Shown here: piece by piece, positions 7,418-14,157 of the stretch
Layout: every line of letters starts with the position of its first letter
Numbering within the stretch: the stretch's first letter is position 1
Assembly: GCA_038324115.1 (NCBI GenBank)
Contig: JBBQHQ010000025.1
Coordinates: 1 to 23,639 of the forward strand
Length of the DNA: 23,639 bases
Direction of reading: 5' to 3'
Origin: Gaiellasilicea sp038324115
GTDB taxonomy: Bacteria; Actinomycetota; Thermoleophilia; Gaiellales; Gaiellaceae
Program-made: the position numbers and the translations under genes
Notes under the pieces: generated by a model
What the model saw: only the letters and a program-made list of their open reading frames with translations
Told to the model about the DNA's origin: nothing
Databases searched by the model: none

Positions 7418-7626
7418 GCGGCGACAGCGGAGAAGCCGGGGCGCCGAAGCCGCCGCCCGAGCCGGACACCGAGCAGGACGTCAAGGACTACGGGCCGCCG
7501 GCCGACAGCGACGAGGACACGGAGCCGGAGTCGGGCACGAGCGGCGCAGACGAGGGGATCAGCCCCTGGTCGCCCGAGGCATACGACGAGGACCCCAAGG
7601 GTCCGACGACCTCGACGGAGGACTGA
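7414..7626 (+). CDS. Small acidic, proline-rich, probably disordered protein
   Basis: This 70-residue frame begins with a GTG at 7414 that overlaps the coxG stop (GTGA) and ends 3 nt before the next gene's GTG. It contains 21 Asp/Glu, 3 Lys, no Arg and 12 Pro, with no hydrophobic stretch, so it is likely disordered and strongly negative. The only aromatic residues are two Tyr and one Trp (ISPWSPEAY). Tight packing and G/C-rich third positions suggest it is translated. I do not recognise a family. Low complexity means it could also be a weakly constrained spacer peptide. A role as adaptor or chaperone for the hydroxylase or the next monooxygenase is possible only from position. Confidence 0.65.
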   Translation: MSGDSGEAGAPKPPPEPDTEQDVKDYGPPADSDEDTEPESGTSGADEGISPWSPEAYDEDPKGPTTSTED

Positions 7627-7629
7627 GCA

Positions 7630-8664
7630 GTGACAATCCCGTTTCGCATCGGCGTCATGCAACTGACGATGGAGCCCCTCGAGGAAATGCTCGAGTCGGC
7701 GCGCGTCATGGACGAGGCAGGCATGGACACCGTCTGGCTCGCCGAGGCCTATCCCTGGTGGCGCAAGCACGGGATGGAGGCCCGTTCCTCCACGGTCGTC
7801 TCGGCGCTGATGGCGCGGGAGACCAAGCGGCTCGCGATCGGCTGGGGGATCATCTCGCCGTTCACGCGCCATCCCGTTCAGGTCGCGATGGACGCCCGCG
7901 TCGTCCAGGAGGCCGCCGGTCCCGGCCGCTTCCTGCTCGGCTTCGGCACCTCGAAGATCTTCCTCAACAACGCCAAGATGCAGACGAAGAAGACGCTCGG
8001 GCCGATGCGCGACGCGGTCGAGATCGTTCGCGGCATCCTCGGCGGCGAGGCGTTCGAGTACGAGGGCGACACCTGGAGCGCGTCGATCCCGGCGCTGCAG
8101 GACGAGGCGCACACGCCGCGCGACGTCCCGCCGGTCTACGTCGCCGCGACCGCACCGAAGATGATGGGCCTCGCGTCCGAGATCGCTGACGGCTGTCTGA
8201 CCCCCTCGATCACGACGCCGGCGTTCGTGCGGCACACCCGCGAGCTCGTCGGCGACACGATCGACGTCGGCTGCACCGTCGTCTCCTCGATCCACGCGAC
8301 CGACCGGGACCGCGGCCGCGACGGCGCCCGCGAGATCGCCGGGATGTACCTCGCGAACAAGGTCCAGAACATCCAGGGCTCGGCGGACACGCTGCTCGAC
8401 CTCGCCGGCCTTGAGCAGGACGAGATCCGGCCCGTCGCCGAGGCGATGGAGCGGGGCGGCCGGCTGGCGGCGAAGGCCGAGGTGACCGACGCGATCCTCG
8501 ACAAGTGCAAGCCGATCGCCGGAACGCCGGACGAGTGCATCGCCGCGATCCAGGAGTACCGCGACGCCGGGTGCACCCACGTGATGCTCGAGCTGTGGGG
8601 CGAGGACCGGCACGAGCAGATCCGCCTCTTCGGCGAGAAGGTCCTCCCGCATTTCCGTGACTGA
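7630..8664 (+). CDS. Luciferase-like (LLM class) flavin- or F420-dependent oxidoreductase
   Basis: The 344-residue protein is a bacterial-luciferase-family TIM barrel. It begins with the strand FRIGVMQL, then has the DEAGMDTVWLAEAY block, the GWGIISPFTRHPVQVAMDA segment and GRFLLGFGTSK, all family landmarks. The C-terminal part (GTPDECIAAIQEYRDAGCTHVMLELWG) is typical of the subgroup resembling methylenetetrahydromethanopterin reductase, many of whose actinobacterial members use coenzyme F420. The sequence does not decide between FMN and F420. It starts at the GTG at 7630, 3 nt after the acidic-protein gene, and overlaps the M20 gene by 8 nt. In this operon it could oxidise, or open the ring of, the product of the Mo-hydroxylase; alternatively it reduces an enone or imine with F420H2. 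Confidence 0.88.
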   Translation: MTIPFRIGVMQLTMEPLEEMLESARVMDEAGMDTVWLAEAYPWWRKHGMEARSSTVVSALMARETKRLAIGWGIISPFTRHPVQVAMDARVVQEAAGPGRFLLGFGTSKIFLNNAKMQTKKTLGPMRDAVEIVRGILGGEAFEYEGDTWSASIPALQDEAHTPRDVPPVYVAATAPKMMGLASEIADGCLTPSITTPAFVRHTRELVGDTIDVGCTVVSSIHATDRDRGRDGAREIAGMYLANKVQNIQGSADTLLDLAGLEQDEIRPVAEAMERGGRLAAKAEVTDAILDKCKPIAGTPDECIAAIQEYRDAGCTHVMLELWGEDRHEQIRLFGEKVLPHFRD

Positions 8665-9886
8665 GGTCGCGATCGACCGCGACCGCCTGGTGCGGACGGC
8701 GTCCGACCTCGTCGCGATCCCCAGCTTCACCGGCTCCGAGCAGGCCTGCGCCGAGCACCTCCGTGACGTCTTCACGGACCTCGGCCTGCGCGTGCAGTGG
8801 CAGCAGGTCGAGGACGGCCGCGCGAACGTGCTCGGAATCCGCGAGGGCGCAGGCGGCGGGAAGAGCCTGATGTTCAACGGGCACATGGACACCTCGTACT
8901 CCGGCCGTGAGCCGTGGCTCGCCGGGGTGCGCGGCTTCCAGCCCGACCCCTTCGTCGAGAACGGGCACCTCTACGGGCTCGGGATCTCGAATATGAAGGG
9001 CGCGCTCGCCTGCTACGTCGAGGCCGTCACCGCGCTCGCCGACGCCGGCGTCCGCCTCCGCGGCGACGTGCTGATCGCGGCCGTCTGCGGCGAGATCGAG
9101 AAGACGCAGCAGGGTGACGCGACCGGGGCGGAGTACCGCGGCTACGCGGCCGGCTCCCGCTACCTGGTCACCCACGGAGGGCTCGCGGACATGTGCCTGC
9201 TCGGCGAGCCGACCGAGGGCAAGGTCGTCCTCGGCCACTTCGGCTCGCTCTGGCTCCGCGTCTCGACCCAGGGCAACTTCATCCACACCGCCTTCAGCGA
9301 GGGGCTCCGCGACCGCAACTCGATCCTGCGGATGCGCGAGGTGCTCGACGCTGTGCTCGAGTGGATCCCCACGTGGGAGGACGACCCGGAGAACGCCTAC
9401 CGCGGCGCCAAGGCGATCGTCAACGTCGGCGCCCTCCAGGGCGGCTTCGGCTGGCGCGTCTCCCGGACGCCGCACCGGACCGACCTCTTCCTGGACGTGC
9501 GTGTGCCCCCGACGAAGTCGATGCCCGTCGCCCGGCAGCAGGTGCTGGAGATGGTGCGCGGGCTCGCGGAGCGCTTCCCCGACTACGGCGTCGAGGGCGA
9601 GGTCTACGTGACCGCGCCGGGCGCCGAGATCGAGGAGTCGCACCCGCTCGTCGCGGCGATCGACGAGGCGCACGCCGAGGTCTTCGGCGAGACGCCCGGC
9701 CGCGACGTCACCCGCTGGTTCTCGGACGCCTCGGCGCTGACGCGCTACGACGTCCCCACGGTCAACTACGGCACGTCGACGGGGCTGATGGACACCACGC
9801 TCGGCGAGAACCTCGAGATCGAAGGGCTGGTCAGGATGGCGGAGACGTACGCACGGGTCGCGACGAAGGTCTGTGGGGTCGCATGA
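8657..9886 (+). CDS. M20-family amidohydrolase/deacylase-like protein with altered metal site
   Basis: The 409-residue protein matches the ArgE/DapE/CPG2 (M20) family in size and layout: N-terminal catalytic segment, inserted dimerisation domain (about 190-310, with H210 in GNFIH), then the C-terminal catalytic half. The first ligand block GHMDT (H76, D78) is intact, and E184 in LLGEPTE fits another ligand. However, the bridging Asp of the usual DMKG motif is Asn112 (SNMKG), the usual adjacent Glu pair is E146-I-E148, and the C-terminal ligand His appears to be Thr (around T380). It may bind one metal or none, or belong to a divergent subfamily. Normal members cleave amide or carbamoyl bonds of small molecules. 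It starts with GTG at 8657, overlapping the previous gene; the end overlaps the next ATG (ATGA). Confidence 0.85.
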   Translation: MTEVAIDRDRLVRTASDLVAIPSFTGSEQACAEHLRDVFTDLGLRVQWQQVEDGRANVLGIREGAGGGKSLMFNGHMDTSYSGREPWLAGVRGFQPDPFVENGHLYGLGISNMKGALACYVEAVTALADAGVRLRGDVLIAAVCGEIEKTQQGDATGAEYRGYAAGSRYLVTHGGLADMCLLGEPTEGKVVLGHFGSLWLRVSTQGNFIHTAFSEGLRDRNSILRMREVLDAVLEWIPTWEDDPENAYRGAKAIVNVGALQGGFGWRVSRTPHRTDLFLDVRVPPTKSMPVARQQVLEMVRGLAERFPDYGVEGEVYVTAPGAEIEESHPLVAAIDEAHAEVFGETPGRDVTRWFSDASALTRYDVPTVNYGTSTGLMDTTLGENLEIEGLVRMAETYARVATKVCGVA

Positions 9887-10773
9887 AGCTCGTCACCTTC
9901 GGCGAGAGCCCGCGGGTCGGGCACGTGGTCGGGGAGGAGATCCGCGTCCTCGAGGTCCCGACGATGCGGGAGTGGTTCGAGCGCGGTGGCGCCGAGGAGA
10001 CCGGGGAGGTCGTCCCCTTCGACGGCACCGGCCTGCGGGCTCCGATCGTCCCGAAGAAGTTCTTTCACACCGCCGGCAACTTCCGCGAGCACGAGGAGGA
10101 GTCGAAGAACGTCGAGTGGTCGCACGCGATCGCGCCGTGGATCAACTTCTTCCAGAACGTGGACGCGATCGTCGGCCCCGACGAGCCCGTCGTCTACCCG
10201 GAGCACCTGACCGAGGAGCTCGACTACGAGCTCGAGCTCGCCGTCGTCCTCAAGAAGGCCGGCAAGTGGTTCTCGCCCGAGGAGGCGATGGACTACGTCG
10301 GCGGCTACGTGATCTTCAACGACATCACCGCCCGCGACATCCAGCGCGGCGAGATGCGCTCGGGCGTCTTCAGTTTCTGCAAGGCGATCGACACCTTCTG
10401 CCCGCTCGGGCCGTGGATCGTGACGCCGGACGAGATCCCGGATCCGCACGACCTGGCGATGGAGCTGCGCGTGAACGGCGAGGTCCGCCAGACGTCGCAC
10501 TCGGGCCGGATGAGCGTGACGATCCCGGAGATCCTCTCCAACTTCTCCGGGCTCACCTACTCGGCGGGCGACGTGCTCTCGACCGGCACCGTCTCGGGCG
10601 TCGCCGGCTTCAAGTCGCCGGAGGAGCGCGCGCTCCTCTACCAGAAGCCGGGCGACGTGATCGAGGCCGAGATCGAGGGGATCGGCGTGCTCCGCAACCC
10701 GGTCGTCGGCTGGGAAGAGGCCCACGGGACGCCGCCGCCGCCGCGGGTGCGCCCCTGGGGCGAGAACGTCTAG
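9883..10773 (+). CDS. Fumarylacetoacetate hydrolase family protein
   Basis: The 296-residue protein has the FAH C-terminal catalytic domain. The metal-binding block DYELELAVV supplies E116 and E118, and D147 in FNDITARD is the third acidic ligand. K167 in FCKAIDTFCPLGPW and the GTVSGVAGF loop are also family hallmarks. It is preceded by a short N-terminal domain (about 1-55). FAH-family enzymes hydrolyse or decarboxylate C-C bonds in 1,3-diketo or 2-oxo acids, such as acylpyruvates, or hydrate dienoates in aromatic degradation. The ATG at 9883 overlaps the M20 stop by 4 nt. It is the last gene of the Mo-hydroxylase operon and fits a late step acting on a ring-opened oxo acid. All active-site residues I can identify are present. 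Confidence 0.9.
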   Translation: MKLVTFGESPRVGHVVGEEIRVLEVPTMREWFERGGAEETGEVVPFDGTGLRAPIVPKKFFHTAGNFREHEEESKNVEWSHAIAPWINFFQNVDAIVGPDEPVVYPEHLTEELDYELELAVVLKKAGKWFSPEEAMDYVGGYVIFNDITARDIQRGEMRSGVFSFCKAIDTFCPLGPWIVTPDEIPDPHDLAMELRVNGEVRQTSHSGRMSVTIPEILSNFSGLTYSAGDVLSTGTVSGVAGFKSPEERALLYQKPGDVIEAEIEGIGVLRNPVVGWEEAHGTPPPPRVRPWGENV

Positions 10774-10776
10774 CCT
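10771..10776 (+). promoter_or_regulatory. Leaderless-type -10 box of gmd, overlapping the preceding stop codon
   Basis: TAGCCT fits TANNNT and its first three bases are the stop codon of the FAH-family gene. The GTG at 10784 begins 7 nt downstream and no Shine-Dalgarno sequence lies in the CTCGTCC between them. No clear -35 box is seen. This suggests that gmd starts its own transcript. Confidence 0.45.
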
Positions 10777-10783
10777 CTCGTCC

Positions 10784-11767
10784 GTGGCAGGAAAGCGCAC
10801 CGCGTTCATCACCGGGATCACGGGCCAGGACGGCTCCTACCTCGCGGAGATCCTGCTCGAGAAGGACTACCGCGTCTTCGGGATGATCCGGCGCTCGAGC
10901 TCCTTCAACACCTCGCGCGTCGACCACATCTTCAAGGAGATCGAGCTCGTCTTCGGCGACCTCTCCGACGCCTCCGTGCTCAACCAGCTGATGCGCACGA
11001 TCCGGCCGGACGAGGTCTACAACCTCGGCGCCCAGAGCCACGTCCGGGTCAGCTTCGACATCCCCGAGTACACCTCCGACATCGCCGGGATGGGCACGCT
11101 CCGGCTCCTCGACGCGATCCGCGAGGAGGGCGTGGACTGCCGCTTCTACCAGGCGTCGTCCAGCGAGATGTTCGGCAAGGTGCACGAGGTGCCGCAGAAC
11201 GAGGAGACGCCGTTCCACCCGCGCAGCCCCTACGGCGTCGCCAAGCTCTACGGCCACTGGATCACCCGCAACTACCGCGAGGCGTATGGGATGTTCGCCA
11301 CGAATGGGATCCTCTTCAACCACGAGTCGCCCCGCCGCGGCCCGACCTTCGTCACCCGGAAGATCACCCGCGCGATCGGCGCGATCCTCCGGGGCGAACA
11401 GGACTCCCTCGTGCTCGGGAATCTCGACGCCAAGCGGGACTGGGGGTATGCGCGCGACTACATGGAGGGCGCCTGGCGGATGCTCCAGGCCGACGAGCCC
11501 GACGACTTCGTGCTCGCCACCGGCGAGACCCACTCCGTGCGCGAGTTCCTCGACGAGGCGTTCGGCTACGCCGGGCTCGAGTGGGAGAAGCACGTCTCGA
11601 TCGACGAGCGCTACTTCCGGCCCGCGGAAGTCGACCTGCTGATCGGCGACTACTCCAAGGCGAAGGCAAAGCTGGGCTGGGAGCCGACCGTCCGCTTCCA
11701 GGAGCTCGTCCGGATGATGGTCGACGCGGACCGGGAGCGCCAGCAGGTCGAAGAGCAGTACGTGTGA
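10784..11767 (+). CDS. gmd: GDP-mannose 4,6-dehydratase
   Basis: This 327-residue short-chain dehydrogenase-fold enzyme converts GDP-mannose to GDP-4-keto-6-deoxymannose, the precursor of GDP-fucose, GDP-rhamnose and related deoxysugars for cell-surface glycans. The NADP-binding GITGQDGSYLAE and the family signature RRSSSFNTSRVDH are near the N-terminus. The catalytic SSSE block (QASSSEMFGK) and the YGVAK of the Tyr-Lys pair follow, then NHESPRRG, the LGNLDAKRDWG substrate block and RPAEVD. It is shorter than the E. coli enzyme because one C-terminal loop before the RPAEVD block is reduced, as in other short bacterial forms. It starts with GTG at 10784 and overlaps the next gene by 4 nt (GTGA). 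No fucose synthetase or 4-reductase gene is adjacent, so the end sugar is unknown. Confidence 0.94.
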   Translation: MAGKRTAFITGITGQDGSYLAEILLEKDYRVFGMIRRSSSFNTSRVDHIFKEIELVFGDLSDASVLNQLMRTIRPDEVYNLGAQSHVRVSFDIPEYTSDIAGMGTLRLLDAIREEGVDCRFYQASSSEMFGKVHEVPQNEETPFHPRSPYGVAKLYGHWITRNYREAYGMFATNGILFNHESPRRGPTFVTRKITRAIGAILRGEQDSLVLGNLDAKRDWGYARDYMEGAWRMLQADEPDDFVLATGETHSVREFLDEAFGYAGLEWEKHVSIDERYFRPAEVDLLIGDYSKAKAKLGWEPTVRFQELVRMMVDADRERQQVEEQYV

Positions 11768-12924
11768 GCTGGCCCGTCGACACCGCCAAGCTCGACCGGG
11801 TGCGCGCGCTGATGGCCGACCAGGACCTCGACGCGCTCGTCGTCCGCGCCCCCGACAACGTCGTCTACCTGACGAGCTTCTGGGGGATGAAGGGATACGA
11901 CGCCGTCGTCTTCCCGCGCGAGGGTGACCCCGTCCTGATCTGCCTCGAGGCCTCGGAGGAGGACGCGGAGCGGACCGCCTGGACGCCGGAGGTGCGGCTC
12001 TTCAAAGGCTACGACGAGCACGACCCGCGGCCGCCGTCGCTGCGCGCGCTCGACCTCGCCCGCCAGCTCGCCTCCGACTACGACCGGGTCGGGATCGAGC
12101 TCTCGCTGGGGACGCAGGCGGCGGACAAGATGGCGGGCGAGCCGACCACGTTCCCGAAGGCCTGGTTCGACGCCTTCCCGGAGGCCGCGGACGCGACCCC
12201 GCTCCTGAGCGCGGCCCGCGCGCTCAAGACCCCCCAGGAGCTGGAGCGGATGGCGCTCGCGAACGAGCTCGCCGCGCTTGCGATGGAGCACGTCGCCGAG
12301 CGGCTGCGCCCGGGGCAGACGGAGGCCGAGGTCGGTGCGCTCTGGGAGGGCTTCGTCGGCGCGACGGGGACCGGCTTCCAGGGGAAGGTCGAGCTGGCGC
12401 GCGGCTACGCGCTGATCTGGTCCGGCCCCGGGATCCGCACCTTCACCGCCACCGGCAGCCGCCCGGTGCAGGAGCACGAGCCGACACTCTTCGAGATCTG
12501 GGTCTGCGCCGACGGCTACTGGTGCGACCACACGAAGAACCTCGTCCCCGGCGAGCTGGACGCGCGCTACGCGGAGCTGGAGGAGCAGCTGCTCGGGGTC
12601 TACGACGCGGCGCTCGCGACCTGCACGGCCGGCGCGAGCCTGGCGGAACTCGACCGCTCGCTGCGGGAGGGGCTCGCGGGGATCGGCTATCCGGGCCAGC
12701 CGAGCCACCCGGTCTGCCACGGCGTCGGCGCCCGCGCGCACGAGCCGCCCTACGCGCACCAGGCGGTGCCGGCGGCGATGGAGGCGGGAATGGTGCTGGC
12801 GGTCGAGCCGGGGGTCTACTGGCCCGAGGGCGGCGGCCTGCGCGTGGAGGACAACTTTCTGGTCACCGAGACCGGCGTGGAGAAGCTGTGCCGGTACCCC
12901 GACGGAATCGTGAGGTGCGCATGA
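11764..12924 (+). CDS. M24 (pita-bread fold) peptidase-like hydrolase, Xaa-Pro dipeptidase/creatinase type
   Basis: The 386-residue protein has a creatinase-type N-terminal domain (about 1-145; LMADQDLDALVVRAPDNVVYLT is typical) and a C-terminal M24 catalytic domain. Four of the five dimetal ligands are conventional: D255 in YWCDHTK, H319 in CHGVG, E348 in LAVEPG and E362 in RVEDN. The first Asp is replaced by Glu (E244 in LFEIW). HEPP follows the His block as usual. Such enzymes cleave Xaa-Pro dipeptides or C-N bonds of small substrates. The GTG at 11764 overlaps the gmd stop (GTGA) and the end overlaps the next ATG (ATGA), so it is translationally coupled on both sides. A metal-dependent amidase or dipeptidase is most likely; the substrate is unknown. 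Confidence 0.87.
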   Translation: MSWPVDTAKLDRVRALMADQDLDALVVRAPDNVVYLTSFWGMKGYDAVVFPREGDPVLICLEASEEDAERTAWTPEVRLFKGYDEHDPRPPSLRALDLARQLASDYDRVGIELSLGTQAADKMAGEPTTFPKAWFDAFPEAADATPLLSAARALKTPQELERMALANELAALAMEHVAERLRPGQTEAEVGALWEGFVGATGTGFQGKVELARGYALIWSGPGIRTFTATGSRPVQEHEPTLFEIWVCADGYWCDHTKNLVPGELDARYAELEEQLLGVYDAALATCTAGASLAELDRSLREGLAGIGYPGQPSHPVCHGVGARAHEPPYAHQAVPAAMEAGMVLAVEPGVYWPEGGGLRVEDNFLVTETGVEKLCRYPDGIVRCA

Positions 12925-14093
12925 TCGACAGGGACAAGGTCTGGACGGGCGAGCTGAACGAGCGGGCGCTCGAGCCGCAGCCGCACGCCGCCGCCGTGGG
13001 GCTCTACGACACGACCCTGCGGGACGGCGAGCAGTCGGTGGGTGTCGTCCTGACCCCGGAGGACAAGCTGGCGATCGCCCGCGCGCTCGACGCGGCGGGG
13101 ATCGACCGGATCGAGGCCGGCTTCGCGCGCGTCTCCGAGGAGGACGCGGAGGCGATCCGGCAGATTGCGGCCGCCGGCCTGCGGGCCGAGGTCTGGGGCT
13201 TCGCCAGGGCGGTGCAGGCGGACGTGGAGCAGCTCGCCGGGCTCGGTGTCCGGGCGGCCGTGATCGAGAGCCCGATCTCCGACGCGAAGCTGGCGGCGCT
13301 CGGCGTCTCGCACGAGGACATGCTCGGCCGGATCCGCAAGGCCGTCTCCTTCGCCACCGGCGAGGGGATCGCCGTCGCCTTCTTCGGCGTCGACGGCTCC
13401 CGAGCCGACCTCGAGTTCTTCCGCCGCGCCTACGAGGCCGCGGTCGAGGCGGGCGCGCAGGAGGCCGTCGTCGTGGACACGATCGGGATCGCCACCCCCG
13501 AGGCCGCGGCGTACCTCGTGGGGATGACGGTCGAGTGGCTGGACGTCCCCGTCCACTGGCACGGCCACAACGACTTCGGGCTTGCGACCGCGGCCGCCGT
13601 CGCAGCCGTCCAGGCGGGTGCCACCTGGATCCAGGGCACGGTCAGCGGGATGGGGGAGCGGGGCGGGAACGCGAACCTGCTCGAGGTCGCGCTGGCGCTC
13701 GAGGCCCTTTACGGGATCGAGACGCGGCTCGATCTGACCCAGGCGCGCTCGCTGGCGGCGCTCGTCCAGGAGCGCGCGGGCTATGCGCTCGAGCCCTGGA
13801 AGCCGCTCACCGGCGACAACCTCTTCACGCGCGAGAGCGGCGCCGTTGCGAGCCAGTTCCACGACCCGCCCGCGATCGAGCCCTACTCGAGCGAGCTCGT
13901 CGGCGCCACCCGTGGGATCGTGCTCGGGAAGAAGAGCGGGCTGGACTCGATCCGGCTCAAGGCGGACGAGCTCGGGCTGGAGCTGCCGGAGGAGCGGCGC
14001 GCAGCCGTGCTCGCCGAGGTGAAGGCGCTGGGCGCCCGCGAGCGCAGGCTCGTGACTGATGCCGAGTTCAGGCATCTCTGTGGTCCCGTTTGA
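12921..14093 (+). CDS. 2-isopropylmalate/homocitrate synthase-like enzyme (DRE-TIM metallolyase family)
   Basis: The 390-residue protein is an HMGL-like TIM barrel. The signature DTTLRDGEQ (30-38) gives the catalytic Arg (R34) and metal Asp; the metal His pair is H214 and H216 in HWHGHND; GMGERGGNANL (243-253) supplies the cofactor loop and Asn ligand. After the barrel comes a subdomain of about 110 residues, but not the Leu-binding regulatory domain of true LeuA, so its size is closer to homocitrate synthases (NifV) or citramalate-type enzymes. It would condense acetyl-CoA (or another acyl-CoA) with a 2-oxo acid, or run an aldol cleavage. The ATG at 12921 overlaps the M24 gene. No leuB, leuC or leuD follows, so a role in a specialised pathway is more likely than in leucine synthesis. 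Confidence 0.86.
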   Translation: MIDRDKVWTGELNERALEPQPHAAAVGLYDTTLRDGEQSVGVVLTPEDKLAIARALDAAGIDRIEAGFARVSEEDAEAIRQIAAAGLRAEVWGFARAVQADVEQLAGLGVRAAVIESPISDAKLAALGVSHEDMLGRIRKAVSFATGEGIAVAFFGVDGSRADLEFFRRAYEAAVEAGAQEAVVVDTIGIATPEAAAYLVGMTVEWLDVPVHWHGHNDFGLATAAAVAAVQAGATWIQGTVSGMGERGGNANLLEVALALEALYGIETRLDLTQARSLAALVQERAGYALEPWKPLTGDNLFTRESGAVASQFHDPPAIEPYSSELVGATRGIVLGKKSGLDSIRLKADELGLELPEERRAAVLAEVKALGARERRLVTDAEFRHLCGPV

Positions 14094-14119
14094 CTGACAT
14101 GACAGCGAGGCGGGATACT
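14090..14119 (+). promoter_or_regulatory. Candidate promoter of the transporter operon (TTGACT ... GATACT)
   Basis: TTGACT (14090-14095) overlaps the preceding stop codon and is followed after 18 nt by GATACT (14114-14119). Transcription would start near 14126, giving a leader of about 30 nt before the GTG at 14158, which has a Shine-Dalgarno AAAAGGGG (14145-14152). TGACATGACA overlaps the last base of the -35 box and GACATGTCAC lies just after the expected start site. Confidence 0.55.
14095..14104. promoter_or_regulatory. Upstream operator-like word TGACATGACA
   Basis: This site shares the first seven bases, TGACATG, with the perfect palindrome at 3167-3176 and differs from it at one base overall. 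It abuts the candidate -35 box. Its centre is about 38 nt from the second copy at 14134-14141. Confidence 0.45.
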
Positions 14120-14133
14120 CGTCTTCTGTCCGA

Positions 14134-14143
14134 GACATGTCAC
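14134..14143. promoter_or_regulatory. Downstream operator candidate GACATGTCAC
   Basis: The core GACATGTC is a perfect 8-bp palindrome, and the 10-nt word GACATGTCAC is identical to 3168-3177 in the divergent promoter region of the Mo-hydroxylase operon. It sits downstream of the predicted transcription start and upstream of the Shine-Dalgarno, where a repressor could act as a roadblock. Confidence 0.55.
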
Positions 14144-14157
14144 GAAAAGGGGCCTGC

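Noticed and set aside
7590..7604. Small hairpin GGACCC/GGGTCC near the end of the acidic-protein gene as a terminator
   Set aside because: It is only 6 bp, lies in coding sequence, has no T tract, and the next gene is 3 nt away in the same operon. Chance pairing is likely in such GC-rich DNA.
7630..8664. RutA-type pyrimidine monooxygenase system (with the flavin reductase as RutF)
   Set aside because: The luciferase-like proteins belong to a broad family and no other rut gene (RutB to RutE or the RutG permease) is recognisable here, so the name is not justified.
14137..14157. ATG at 14137 as the start of the second luciferase-like gene
   Set aside because: It lies inside the operator palindrome with no ribosome site or suitably spaced -10 box. 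The GTG at 14158 has AAAAGGGG 5 nt upstream and matches the usual N-terminus.
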